NCBI GenBank assembly: GCA_013415865.1
Contig: CP058896.1
Span: 1,283,957-1,347,956 of the forward strand
DNA from: Methanomassiliicoccales archaeon
Lineage (GTDB): Archaea; Thermoplasmatota; Thermoplasmata; Methanomassiliicoccales; UBA472
Direction: 5' to 3'
DNA: 64,000 nucleotides
Notes under the pieces: generated by a model
Seen by the model: only the letters and a program-made list of their open reading frames with translations
Database searches by the model: none
Told to the model about the DNA's origin: nothing
Translations under genes and position numbers: made by a program
Part shown: piece after piece, positions 1-8,132 of the stretch
How positions within the stretch are numbered: position 1 is the first letter of the stretch
Layout: the number at the start of each line of letters is the position of its first letter

Positions 1-537
1 GACATGTGGGTCGATGGTATGGGCAAGACGGTCAACAGGATGTACCTCGACATGCCCGAATATCTCAGGAACGATAAGGACCTCAGATATGCCAAGAAGG
101 TGTTCAAGGAGGTAAGGACGGCCTCCACAAGGGAGAGGTCCATGAAGGCAGATGTCATCGTGACCACGAGCGGTATGTTGGACGGTGGACCAGTGCTAAG
201 GTACCTCATGCAGGAGCGTGAGAACAGGAAGAGCGCCGTCCTGATCCCGGGCTATCAGGCCGAAGGGTCAAACGGGCGGATGCTCCTGGACAAAGGTCAG
301 GTCACGGTCGAGAGCGAGGTGATCGGCGAGAGGGACACGATCGACGTGAAATGCGAGGTCGAGCGCTTCGACCTCTCCGCGCACGCAGACCACAACGAGC
401 TCCTCCGGTTCATCAGGGCATGCGGTCCAGAAAAGGTGGTCTTCATGCATGGCGAGAATCGGGAGCTCCTTGCCAGCGAGCTGGAGGACGAGGTCGAGGT
501 ATACATGCCTATGAACGGTGAGGAGTTCGAGCTTTGA
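1..537 (+). CDS. beta-CASP metallo-beta-lactamase RNase, C-terminal part (5' truncated)
   Basis: Only the last ~179 residues lie in the window; the frame is open from base 1, so the true start is upstream. The sequence carries the closing motifs of archaeal beta-CASP RNases: TTSGMLDGGPVLRYL, the GYQAEGSNGRML segment, SAHAD (the motif B histidine region) and VFMHGE close to the C terminus. Such enzymes (aRNase J / aCPSF2 group) process and degrade RNA in the cytoplasm. The missing N terminus would hold the HxHxDH zinc site, so aRNase J cannot be separated from the aCPSF types, and KH domains cannot be judged. The nadC gene starts 9 nt after the stop, probably in the same transcript. Confidence 0.85.
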   Translation, partial: DMWVDGMGKTVNRMYLDMPEYLRNDKDLRYAKKVFKEVRTASTRERSMKADVIVTTSGMLDGGPVLRYLMQERENRKSAVLIPGYQAEGSNGRMLLDKGQVTVESEVIGERDTIDVKCEVERFDLSAHADHNELLRFIRACGPEKVVFMHGENRELLASELEDEVEVYMPMNGEEFEL

Positions 538-546
538 GGTGGTCGC

Positions 547-1365
547 GTGTGGGCCGACAAAATAGAGGAGTTCATCGCCGAGGATGTGGGTGAAGGCGAC
601 ATCACATCGGACATCCTCTTGGGCGATGAGCATGGAAAGGCCCACATCACTTCGAACGATGATTGTGTGCTGGCAGGCCTTGAAGAGGCCTCCCGGGTCT
701 TCATGAGTCTCGGTGCCAGGCCCGTCCTCATGGCCAGGGACGGGGATAAGGTCCAGAAGGGACAGGAGGTCCTGATCGTAGAAGGTCGATTGAAGGATAT
801 TTTGGCAGGTGAGAGGCTGGCCCTTAATTTCTTGATGAGGATGAGCGGCATAGCGACAGAGACAAGGAAAATCCTAGAGGACTGCAGGAACGTGAACCCA
901 AATGTGAAAATAGCCGCGACGAGGAAGACCACACCGGGGTTCAGGTTCTATGAGAAGAAGGCCGTCCGACTTGGCGGCGGTGACCCGCACAGATATGGAT
1001 TGTTTGATGGCATTCTGATAAAGGACAATCACCTGAAGGTCGTTGGTGACGTCAGAAGGGCCGTTGAAAGGGCGAGGTCATATTCTTTCTCAAAGAAGGT
1101 AGAGGTCGAGGTGGAGGACGTACAGGGAGCGGAGGATGCCGCAAGGGCGGGCGCGGACATAATCATGCTCGACAACATGACCCCAGAACTCGCTGAGAAA
1201 TGTCACGACATCGTAAAGAATATCGACAGCAGGATCATCATAGAGGTCTCGGGCGGGATCACGCCGGACAACGCCCGCCTCTTCGCTAGGCATGCGGACG
1301 TGATCTCTCTTGGTTGGATAACACATTCAGCAAGGTCCGCACAGTTCACCCTTCATGTCCTCTGA
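547..1365 (+). CDS. nadC: Quinolinate phosphoribosyltransferase (nicotinate-nucleotide pyrophosphorylase)
   Basis: NadC converts quinolinate and PRPP to nicotinate mononucleotide, CO2 and PPi in de novo NAD synthesis. The 272-residue length is normal for the family. Visible hallmarks are ATRKTTPGFR (phosphate-binding region), KKAVRLGGGDPHRYGLFDG, the KDNHL motif, and the C-terminal barrel motifs EVEVED, IMLDNM and EVSGGI. The start is GTG at 547, with an AGGTGG stretch just before it. An aspartate dehydrogenase (nadX) about 21 kb away would supply the first step of the same pathway; quinolinate synthase NadA is not in the window. Confidence 0.95.
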   Translation: MWADKIEEFIAEDVGEGDITSDILLGDEHGKAHITSNDDCVLAGLEEASRVFMSLGARPVLMARDGDKVQKGQEVLIVEGRLKDILAGERLALNFLMRMSGIATETRKILEDCRNVNPNVKIAATRKTTPGFRFYEKKAVRLGGGDPHRYGLFDGILIKDNHLKVVGDVRRAVERARSYSFSKKVEVEVEDVQGAEDAARAGADIIMLDNMTPELAEKCHDIVKNIDSRIIIEVSGGITPDNARLFARHADVISLGWITHSARSAQFTLHVL

Positions 1366-2211
1366 TCACTGCATGACCTTGACCCTGTGATATCTTAGCC
1401 CTAGCCTCTCGGCAGGCGCGGCCATGGCCATGGCGATAAGTTCGGTGATATAAAGAACGGGCAGGCCGCCCTTCTGACGTAGGTCGAACTGGCTGAAACA
1501 GAAGGGGCAGGGGGTCAATATGCAGTTCGCGCCCTTGGCCCGGTATATGCCCGCCACCCTTTCCAGCATCCTCGATGACAGCCCCTCGTCCACTGAGGAC
1601 ACACCGCCACCGCAGCATTCAGGCCAAAACTCCTTATTAACGACCTCTGCACCAGACCAGCTTGCTATATCAGCAAGCATCGCAGGGGCGATGGGGTCCT
1701 CGGGCAGTCCGATGCCGCTGGGCCGGAGGAAATGACACCCGGTATGAGGAGCGATCTTGAGGCCAGACTGCTCACATGACACCATGGACCTGAGCTTGTC
1801 CTCTCCTAAGGAATGGACCTTCTCGAGGATGTGGCGCACCCTGGCACCTGCTTTGTATTCCAATCCGATCTTAGAAAGTACCCCGTTCACCGCATCCCTT
1901 TTCTCAACAACCTTGAGCTCGTGGACCGCCTCCAAGAAAGAAAGGTAGCATCCATTGCACAATGTCAGCACGTCCCTGCCCTCCTTTTCTGCGACCGCAA
2001 GCATCCTCGCCACGGTCACCAGCCAGGTATCTGACGCTAGGGTCCTTAGACCGATCGGCTCGACGCAACAGGTCGCTCCCGGCAGGTCAAGGATATCAAC
2101 CCCTAACCTGTCCAGAACATACTTCGAGGAAGCTTCCAGGTAAGGAAGCCTGGTCGGGATAAGGCATCCTTTGAAAAGATAGTACTGCTCAGTCAAGCTT
2201 GACCCTCCCAA
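1366..2211 (-). CDS. hdrB: HdrB-like subunit (heterodisulfide reductase B family, two CCG domains)
   Basis: The 281-residue protein has two cysteine-rich CCG domains: ATCCVEPIG with an N-terminal KGC, and ECCGGG with HTGCHFLRP and CPFCFSQFD. In HdrB these bind the non-cubane 4Fe-4S clusters where CoM-S-S-CoB or a related disulfide is reduced. The start at 2211 lies inside the end of the HdrC-like gene (23-nt overlap), so the two are translationally coupled and probably form an HdrBC unit. No HdrA is next to them, so the flavin partner must be elsewhere. In a non-methanogen the same fold serves other thiol/disulfide or ferredoxin couples, so the substrate is not assigned. Confidence 0.85.
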   Translation of the reverse strand: MGGSSLTEQYYLFKGCLIPTRLPYLEASSKYVLDRLGVDILDLPGATCCVEPIGLRTLASDTWLVTVARMLAVAEKEGRDVLTLCNGCYLSFLEAVHELKVVEKRDAVNGVLSKIGLEYKAGARVRHILEKVHSLGEDKLRSMVSCEQSGLKIAPHTGCHFLRPSGIGLPEDPIAPAMLADIASWSGAEVVNKEFWPECCGGGVSSVDEGLSSRMLERVAGIYRAKGANCILTPCPFCFSQFDLRQKGGLPVLYITELIAMAMAAPAERLGLRYHRVKVMQ

Positions 2212-2704
2212 GCCTCGTGCTCGCTACTATGACGTTGATGTCTTTCATCGCCCGGGCATCCGGCAGGAGCTCATCAAGGCCCATCTCCCTGCGTATCTTT
2301 TTGGTCAGGCCAGTGCTAGGGAACGATAACCCAGTCCTCATGAAGAGCCTCGCCTCCTCCTGGAAAGACCTCGGGATGGAACCGATAATGGCCCCTTCCT
2401 CTCTGAGCCTCGTTATCAGCTCCGCGGGCCGGACATCTAATTGGCATCTCTCGACGCAAGAATGGCACATCGTACAGAGCCAGAGCACATTATCAGCAGG
2501 GTCGGCGAGCCCAGAGGTATATCTCATCATTATCTCGCGAGGATTGATACCTCCCTGCCTTTGACTGGGGCAGACCCCGGAGCATTGGCTGCATTGATGG
2601 CACAAAAGGAACCGCTCGTCCTCGAACTTAAGCGGCCATTCCGCCCCCAGGACCGTCCTGCGCACATGACGCGTAATGTCGTGCGGCGATATACTGTTTG
2701 CCAA
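2189..2704 (-). CDS. hdrC: HdrC-like 4Fe-4S protein (heterodisulfide reductase C family)
   Basis: HdrC carries electrons from HdrA to HdrB through two cubane clusters. Both ligand sets are present: CHQCSQCSGVCPS and CTMCHSCVERCQ. I place the start at TTG 2704, giving 172 residues: a GGTGA ribosome site lies 7 nt upstream and includes the TGA stop of the preceding gene. A longer reading frame runs to 2803, but it would overlap the zinc-ribbon gene by about 90 nt and adds no conserved sequence. The gene overlaps the following HdrB-like gene, as in many archaeal hdrCB operons. Confidence 0.85.
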   Translation of the reverse strand: MANSISPHDITRHVRRTVLGAEWPLKFEDERFLLCHQCSQCSGVCPSQRQGGINPREIMMRYTSGLADPADNVLWLCTMCHSCVERCQLDVRPAELITRLREEGAIIGSIPRSFQEEARLFMRTGLSFPSTGLTKKIRREMGLDELLPDARAMKDINVIVASTRLGRVKLD

Positions 2705-2711
2705 GAAGCGG

Positions 2712-3134
2712 TCACCAGGGCTTTGACCCTGTTCTCGAGACCTTCTCGTTCCATTCGTTCGCAAGACGATATGCATCAAGTATTTGCCATATCCAGAAGA
2801 CAAAGAAAACGATCCCGACGACGATCATCAATGTCATCCATCCACTGACATCATCAAACGTAGGGGCATCTCCCAAGCTCAAGAAAAGCATGGTGAAGAG
2901 GACGGTTGGGATCAAACTGATCACTAGGATGACAAGCCCCCTGGCTATCCTGCCACAATATATCTGCCCCAGTCCAGACAGGATGAACGAGAACAGTATT
3001 GCAAGGAAAGGCTCCTTCTCCTCGACCTTCTCGACGAACCACGGTCCGCCTGGACCATACAGCTGAGCCCCGCAAAACCCGCAGAATTTCGCGCTTTCAT
3101 TGAAGACGTTCCCGCAATTCCTACACTTGATCAT
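2712..3134 (-). CDS. Zinc-ribbon membrane protein
   Basis: This 140-residue protein starts with a zinc ribbon (C4-x2-C7 and C18-x2-C21), then a short GPGGPW linker, then about three hydrophobic segments: residues ~42-60 (ILFSFILSGLGQIYCGR), ~65-88 and ~98-120. The SGLGQIYCGR stretch resembles the TM2/DUF5683 group, where a G-x-G-x-x-Y turn joins two helices. It ends 8 nt before the HdrC-like start, so it may be co-transcribed with hdrCB, but nothing indicates a role in electron transfer. The exact function is unknown. Confidence 0.7.
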   Translation of the reverse strand: MIKCRNCGNVFNESAKFCGFCGAQLYGPGGPWFVEKVEEKEPFLAILFSFILSGLGQIYCGRIARGLVILVISLIPTVLFTMLFLSLGDAPTFDDVSGWMTLMIVVGIVFFVFWIWQILDAYRLANEWNEKVSRTGSKPW

Positions 3135-3236
3135 GAGCTGTCATGGGGCATCAGGCATATTCAGACTTTTATGTCTTCGCATCGGGGTCACATGATGACC
3201 TTATCAAAAGGCTCATAATCGATCGGTGACGTGACA

Positions 3237-3419
3237 GTGCTCATGAAGATCGAGGAACATGACTGTCAATTCTGCGGAAAGAAGGCCAAGCAGTTCTGTT
3301 TTGCGGCGTTCTGTTGCGAGAGCGAGGAATGCGTGGACAAAGCCAGACTAGAGAGGGGAGGACCAGGCGGCCATATGAAAAAGGAACATGGGCCGATCAG
3401 GATCGATGAGGAAAAGTGA
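3237..3419 (+). CDS. Small cysteine-rich protein, possible metal binder
   Basis: An ORF of about 60 residues lies between two minus-strand genes. It has seven cysteines in the first half (CQFC, a lone C, CC and C), which could form a zinc knuckle or small iron-sulfur site, followed by a charged Gly/Lys/Glu-rich tail. I place the start at GTG 3237 because GGTGA at 3225-3229 sits 7 nt upstream; GTG 3231 is too close to that site and ATG 3243 is also possible. I do not recognise the family. The stop lies 3 nt from the end of the convergent HdrD-like gene. Confidence 0.6.
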   Translation: MLMKIEEHDCQFCGKKAKQFCFAAFCCESEECVDKARLERGGPGGHMKKEHGPIRIDEEK

Positions 3420-3422
3420 AGG

Positions 3423-4544
3423 TCAATCGTCGTCCAACGCCTCAGAGAAAGCGACGGCGACATCTTTTATCGGTATCCTAGGTCTGTCCTTATAGGTCCC
3501 AAAGTCTTTCTGTGCACAGTTGAGGTGTATCATGCATTTTGGACAGCTGGTCAGGAGCATGTCTGCTCCGGTCCTCCTTGCCTCTCCCAGCCTTCCGAGC
3601 TGCCACTTTTTAACTATGTGATCGCACTGCACAAAGCATGTGCTCCCGCAGCAGGCGGACATCTCGCTGCTCCTTGGCATCTCGATCAGCTCACCTATGC
3701 TGGAGATGGCGGCCCTGGGGGGGTCATATATGCCCATAAATCTGCCAAGCCTACATGGGTCCTGATAAGTGAATTTCAGGCCAAGGCTATCTGGGGCCAG
3801 ATTGCCCTCATCGATCCCTTTCTTGATGACCTCTGTTATGTGCACTACCTTGTAACGGACATCACCAACGACCTCAGGATAGATACAGGCCAATGTATGT
3901 GAACACTCAGGGCAGACAGTGATGATGTTTCTCACATCAGACCTTGATATCGCATCAACATTGGCCTTGGCCAACCTCAGGAACTCGTCCATATCTCCGA
4001 GCCAATAGGCATCGTGTCCGCAACACCTTTCACCCTCGATCAATTTGGGCCTGATGCCGGTCTTATTGAGGATTCTCACTGCTGAGCGGAGAGATGCGGT
4101 AAGATCGACCTTTAGGTCTCTGAAAACGATATCAAGCAAGGGGATGCAACCTACGAACAGAGCAAATTCAGAACGATCATCGAGCTCTAGGCCTTCCTTG
4201 GTCCAATCGTTCCTTTTTCCGATCCCCTTCCCCGTTGCCTGGACCGACCTGATCGAATCGATGATGCTTGCATGCGTCCTCACTGGTATAGTGCTATTCA
4301 GGCGGTCCTTCCTGAGGGCTTGCATGAAACCTGGAAAGTCGACCCCCTCGGGACAGACGGTCCTGCATGTGCCGCAAGTCATGCATGACCAAAGGTCAAG
4401 CCCGTTGATCCCATGGACCATGAACCTCTCTGCAGTGTCTCTTGGTGAGAACTCCCTCTCGAAATGAGAGGCCGGGCAGGAGAAGGTGCAATGACCACAT
4501 CCGATACATGAAAAGATATCAGGCCGGTCTTCGCCTTGGCTCAG
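3423..4544 (-). CDS. HdrD-like iron-sulfur oxidoreductase (ferredoxin plus two CCG domains), probable CTG start
   Basis: The conventional ATG at 4421 would cut off half of a ferredoxin domain. Reading upstream in the same frame gives C-IGC-GHC-TFSC-P, a complete first 4Fe-4S motif, before CMTCGTCRTVCPE. The frame opens at about 4544, where the codon is CTG, overlapping the TGA stop of mvhD (CTGA), with GGAGG 7 nt before it. The CCG domains are FVGC...ERCCGH...CPECSHTL and DPCRLGR...SACCGSTCF...CPKCMIHL. This layout matches HdrD or fused HdrCB proteins that reduce disulfides or take electrons from a partner. A GTG, TTG or ATG is absent in the extension, so CTG initiation, or a -1 frameshift from mvhD, should be considered. 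Confidence 0.8.
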   Translation of the reverse strand: MSQGEDRPDIFSCIGCGHCTFSCPASHFEREFSPRDTAERFMVHGINGLDLWSCMTCGTCRTVCPEGVDFPGFMQALRKDRLNSTIPVRTHASIIDSIRSVQATGKGIGKRNDWTKEGLELDDRSEFALFVGCIPLLDIVFRDLKVDLTASLRSAVRILNKTGIRPKLIEGERCCGHDAYWLGDMDEFLRLAKANVDAISRSDVRNIITVCPECSHTLACIYPEVVGDVRYKVVHITEVIKKGIDEGNLAPDSLGLKFTYQDPCRLGRFMGIYDPPRAAISSIGELIEMPRSSEMSACCGSTCFVQCDHIVKKWQLGRLGEARRTGADMLLTSCPKCMIHLNCAQKDFGTYKDRPRIPIKDVAVAFSEALDDD

Positions 4545-4951
4545 GGCGACCCCTCCCTGAGCGGTCCGATCTCTTTGATCTTCTCGACGAAGTCCTTGCA
4601 GGTCTCAGCAAATAGCGTTCCCTCGGAGGCCGAGATCCATTTGAGCAACAGCCTCTCTTCCGATATCCCCAAGGCCTTTAAAAGGTCCCTTGTCTGTTCC
4701 ATCCTGGTCTTTGCGTTTTTATTGCCTATCTTGTAATGGCAATCGCCGATATGGCAGCCGAGGACCAGGACACCATCGGCCCCTCCTTCTAAGCATCTAA
4801 GGACCATGCTAGGTTCTACCCTTCCTGAGCACATCACCCTTAAAATCTTTATGTTCGATGGATACTGGAGGCGCGTCACCCCTGCAAGGTCAGCACCGGC
4901 ATAGGCGCACCAGTTGCAGCAGAATGCAATGATCTTCGGCTCCCAGGTCAA
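4541..4951 (-). CDS. mvhD: MvhD-type electron-transfer subunit (2Fe-2S)
   Basis: The 136 residues match the delta subunit of F420-non-reducing hydrogenase. Cysteine motifs are FCCNWCAYAGAD, RVMCSGRVEP and LGCHIGDCHYKIGN. MvhD transfers electrons between a hydrogenase or dehydrogenase and Hdr proteins. Here it is directly upstream of, and overlaps by four bases, an HdrD-like protein rather than HdrA or MvhAG. The pair therefore looks like a stand-alone electron-transfer module whose donor is not encoded here. The start ATG is 4951; the region upstream is shared with the divergent radical-SAM gene. Confidence 0.92.
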   Translation of the reverse strand: MTWEPKIIAFCCNWCAYAGADLAGVTRLQYPSNIKILRVMCSGRVEPSMVLRCLEGGADGVLVLGCHIGDCHYKIGNKNAKTRMEQTRDLLKALGISEERLLLKWISASEGTLFAETCKDFVEKIKEIGPLREGSP

Positions 4952-5101
4952 TCCATCTCACGCTCTCGGCCCTAACATTGAGATCAGGGCCTTAACCCCC
5001 CTCACGCCTCGACATGTGATAGTTTTTTCCATTGGGGAGACCAGGTACTTCCGGTCGATCAATGGAAAGGATTATGATTGGGCCATCGCTCTCTCATCCC
5101 G

Positions 5102-5806
5102 ATGCCCAAGATAGTAGGTTTTGCAAGGACCTCCCTCCTTGACTGGGATGGAAAGGTCGCAGCAACGGTCTATCTGCAAGGATGCAACCTGAGATGCGGC
5201 TTTTGCCACAATCCAGACCTTGTCCCGATGGTCTCAGGGCTCACGGAGGTCCCTTTCGAGGAGATCAGTGGGTATATTGCGTCGAACAATGACTTCCTTG
5301 AGGGCGTTGTCATCACAGGAGGGGAGGCCACGATACATAAGGACCTGCCCGAGCTGATATCCAGATTCAAGGATATGGGCATGAAGGTCAAGTTGGATAC
5401 CAACGGGACCAATCCCTTGGTGTTGAAGGATCTGATCAGGTCAGGGATGTTGGACTTCATAGCCATGGACATCAAGGCCCCCCTGAACCATAAATACTCA
5501 GAGATAACATCTTCCAAGATCGACCTCGACGCGATTAAGGGGTCGATATCATTGATCATGGACGAGATGACCGACTATGAGTTCAGGACAACGGTCGTGC
5601 CCTTTTACCTCGACACGCCTGACATCGAGGCCATAGCCTCTTTCATCGGTGGCGCGAAGAAATATGCCCTCCATCAGTTCAACAACAAGAATACGCTCGA
5701 CCCGAGGCTGGCGCTCATGTCACCGTATCCTGACAGCAAGCTCAGGGAAATGGCCGAGGTCGCGAAACAGTACGTCAGGAAGGTGGTTCTCAGAGGTACG
5801 ACCTGA
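5102..5806 (+). CDS. Radical SAM protein, anaerobic ribonucleotide reductase activase-like
   Basis: The radical SAM motif CNLRCGFC (C-x3-C-x2-C) follows the typical N-terminal SLLDWDGKVAATVYLQG of NrdG-like activases; GGEAT (SAM-binding) and DTNGTNP follow. The protein is about 234 residues. I use ATG 5102, since conserved sequence begins at PKIVGFARTS; an upstream TTG at 5078 is possible. The usual role is generating the glycyl radical on a class III ribonucleotide reductase or other glycyl-radical enzyme, but no such partner is in the window, so the substrate is uncertain. A T-rich hairpin follows the stop. Confidence 0.8.
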   Translation: MPKIVGFARTSLLDWDGKVAATVYLQGCNLRCGFCHNPDLVPMVSGLTEVPFEEISGYIASNNDFLEGVVITGGEATIHKDLPELISRFKDMGMKVKLDTNGTNPLVLKDLIRSGMLDFIAMDIKAPLNHKYSEITSSKIDLDAIKGSISLIMDEMTDYEFRTTVVPFYLDTPDIEAIASFIGGAKKYALHQFNNKNTLDPRLALMSPYPDSKLREMAEVAKQYVRKVVLRGTT

Positions 5807-5826
5807 GGGTTTTTTTTATAAAACCA
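5807..5826 (+). terminator. Probable T-run terminator after the radical-SAM gene
   Basis: Just after the TGA stop comes a run of eight T flanked by short complementary arms (GGTTTT and AAAACC). Oligo-T tracts are the main intrinsic termination signal in archaea. It separates the radical-SAM gene from the KaiC-like array. Confidence 0.5.
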
Positions 5827-5905
5827 TCGTCAATATTTAATATTTCAATCCCCCATTTTACTCCAGCCATAATAGGAAATGCATGATCTGACTGGGTGGT
5901 TCAAG

Positions 5906-6619
5906 ATGACCGAAGGGGGAAGGTTGAAAACATACATCGAAGGATTTGACAGGATAATGGAAGGCGGGATCCCTGAGGGTCACCTGGTTTTGATCTCGGG
6001 CACCCCTGGCACCATGAAATCCTCGCTCTCTTATTATTTGCTATATCATCATGCGATAGAGAACGGGACGACGTCCGTCTATGTCACTTTGGAACAGTCC
6101 CGGGACAGCCTGCTCAAACAGATGGAAAAGATGGGGATGAGGACCGAGCTGGTCAAGGACAAGCTCCATGTGCTTGACCTTGGCCTCATCAGGAAGAAAT
6201 TGAAAGAGGTCCAGGGGGGCAGCTCTTGGCTCCACGTGTTCAAATCCTATATGACGAACCTCAAGGAGAACCTCGACTACAAGATACTGGTAATAGATTC
6301 TCTAGACGTCCTTGAGACAATGGCAGAGGTCTCCAACAGGAGGACCGAGCTTTTCTACCTATTCGAGTGGATGAGGGACCTTGGGGCGACCGTCCTTCTG
6401 ATCTCTGAGTCCTCGACGGAAAAGATCCTTGATGGTAAGTACGATGAGGGATACCTGTCTGATGGGATCATAACATTGAAGATGCAGGTCATTAGGGATG
6501 TCGAATCACAAAGACGGATCAGGTGCGTCAAGATGAGGGAGACGAACCACGACCCCTCATATTATTCGTTGTTGTATAACAACGGGAGGTTCCAGGTCAC
6601 CAGGGTCATAAGTGAATGA
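5906..6619 (+). CDS. KaiC/RAD55-like RecA-fold ATPase (array member 1)
   Basis: A single RecA-type domain of the archaeal KaiC-like family. The ATP site reads GTPGTMKSS at residues 32-40, where the usual Gly before the Lys is Met. The acidic residue region is VTLEQS and Walker B is ILVIDSLDVLE. I start at ATG 5906 because GGGTGGT lies 6 nt upstream; ATG 5879 is an alternative. Such proteins act as ATP-dependent switches in signalling, motility or unknown assemblies; none of these is shown here. It is the first of three tandem paralogues and is 14 nt from the second. Similarity with the third copy is high (EGGIPEGH / QGGIPKGQ, shared DSLDVLE). Confidence 0.85.
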   Translation: MTEGGRLKTYIEGFDRIMEGGIPEGHLVLISGTPGTMKSSLSYYLLYHHAIENGTTSVYVTLEQSRDSLLKQMEKMGMRTELVKDKLHVLDLGLIRKKLKEVQGGSSWLHVFKSYMTNLKENLDYKILVIDSLDVLETMAEVSNRRTELFYLFEWMRDLGATVLLISESSTEKILDGKYDEGYLSDGIITLKMQVIRDVESQRRIRCVKMRETNHDPSYYSLLYNNGRFQVTRVISE

Positions 6620-6633
6620 GCGCGGTGTCATAA

Positions 6634-8115
6634 ATGGCCAGCAAATTTGAGTGCCCCCGATGTGGCAGCGGGATAAAGCCTGGAGACTATCAGTGCGACC
6701 GTTGTGGGGAGATCCTTCGAAAAATCGAAAAGAAGGCCCCGCCCCGGCAAGCTGCCCAGGTCGACGAGCCCTCAAGTACCAGGCCACATGCTGACATCAA
6801 TGTTGACGAACAGAGAAGGCTCGATCTCCTTCAAAAAGAGAGGGACCTGCAGATAAAGGAGAGACAGCTGGCCGAAAAGGAATCCCGGCTGAAGGATATG
6901 ATGGAATCTCTGGAGAAGGATGCCCAACATCTGGACGATTCGATCGCCCTCGTTGAAAACCAGAAGGCCGTGCTCCAAGAGAAACAGGAATCGATCCTCG
7001 AAAGGGAAGAGCTTTTACTGGACCTTATGCAAAGAGTGGAGGCGGGACTTGCTGAGATAGCTGGTTACATCGAGGCATCAAAAAAAGGCGCGATGAACGA
7101 GGACGACCTAGGGGCGGTCCTCGAGCTCAAGCGCAGGTTCACCTCCACATATGAGCCTGAAAGAAGGAGGGTGAAGAAAGGAATAATCGACTTCGACGTT
7201 CAGGACCTCAGCAGAGTGATCGAGCTGGAGGCGATGCTCCGTGCCGCGGAGGAAAAGGCCAATAAATACCGCTTGCAGCTTGAGGAAAAAACAGAGCTCA
7301 CTTCCGAGGAGTCAGTCAGCGTAATTCCCGATGAAAAACTGATGGAGGAGATCAGCTCGCAGCTCGATGAACAGATAGGTAAGGGATGCGCTGATACACA
7401 GATAGGATTACCGATACAGACAAGGATGGACAAGATGGACAGCATTCTTGGAGGGGGCATCCCCACAGGGCATGTCATACTTGTCACGGGTCCGCCAGGC
7501 AGCATGAAGTCGACGTTGGCTTACAGCCTTGTATATAATGCATCGATCGCCCAATCGACGAACTCCTTATACATATCGCTGGAACAGAGCAGCGGCTCGC
7601 TTTTAAGGCAGATGGAAAGGCTCAACATGCCGGCCCATAGGATCGGCGACAAGATGATGGTCGTCGACATGGTCGGCCTTCGAAAGACGATGGCAGATGA
7701 ACAGGGTGATTGGAGGAGCATCCTGCTGAGATACGTCAAGAACATTTATTCTGAATGGAGGTTCAAGTTCTTCGTCCTGGATTCCTTGGGGGCTTTTAAG
7801 TCGATAACCTCTCACGAGTACTCGAGGGAAGACCTTCATGAACTTTTTGAATGGTTCAAGGAATTGGGCATTACGGTGTTCCTGATAGCTGAGGCGGGCG
7901 CGGGGGACGCGGCCGAGATCATGCAAGAAGCATACCTATCAGATGGCGTCATCGAGATGAGGATGAAAGAGTTCGGTGATTCAAGGGTACAGAGATGGAT
8001 GAGGGTCGTGAAGATGCGCGGCATGAACATCGATACCAGATTCTATGCCATGCTCCACAACGGTGACCATTTCATATTCACTCTCCCGATGGTCGAAACT
8101 AACAGGGGCCCCTGA
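6634..8115 (+). CDS. Zinc ribbon - coiled coil - KaiC-like ATPase (array member 2)
   Basis: This 493-residue paralogue has an N-terminal zinc ribbon (C7, C10, C21, C24), then a long heptad-like charged region (about residues 50-130 and 185-215, rich in Glu, Lys, Leu and Gln) that should form a coiled coil, then a KaiC-like ATPase domain from about residue 260. The ATP site is GPPGSMKST at 286-294, again with Met before Lys; Walker B is FFVLDSLG. The long coiled coil could hold partners or form fibres, while the single-domain copies on each side may be its partners. Function unknown. Confidence 0.85.
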   Translation: MASKFECPRCGSGIKPGDYQCDRCGEILRKIEKKAPPRQAAQVDEPSSTRPHADINVDEQRRLDLLQKERDLQIKERQLAEKESRLKDMMESLEKDAQHLDDSIALVENQKAVLQEKQESILEREELLLDLMQRVEAGLAEIAGYIEASKKGAMNEDDLGAVLELKRRFTSTYEPERRRVKKGIIDFDVQDLSRVIELEAMLRAAEEKANKYRLQLEEKTELTSEESVSVIPDEKLMEEISSQLDEQIGKGCADTQIGLPIQTRMDKMDSILGGGIPTGHVILVTGPPGSMKSTLAYSLVYNASIAQSTNSLYISLEQSSGSLLRQMERLNMPAHRIGDKMMVVDMVGLRKTMADEQGDWRSILLRYVKNIYSEWRFKFFVLDSLGAFKSITSHEYSREDLHELFEWFKELGITVFLIAEAGAGDAAEIMQEAYLSDGVIEMRMKEFGDSRVQRWMRVVKMRGMNIDTRFYAMLHNGDHFIFTLPMVETNRGP

Positions 8116-8132
8116 CGCTCACGGCACGAAAT

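Noticed and set aside
297-932. Minus-strand ORF of 211 residues across the beta-CASP RNase and nadC
   Set aside because: Shadow of two well-supported genes on the other strand.
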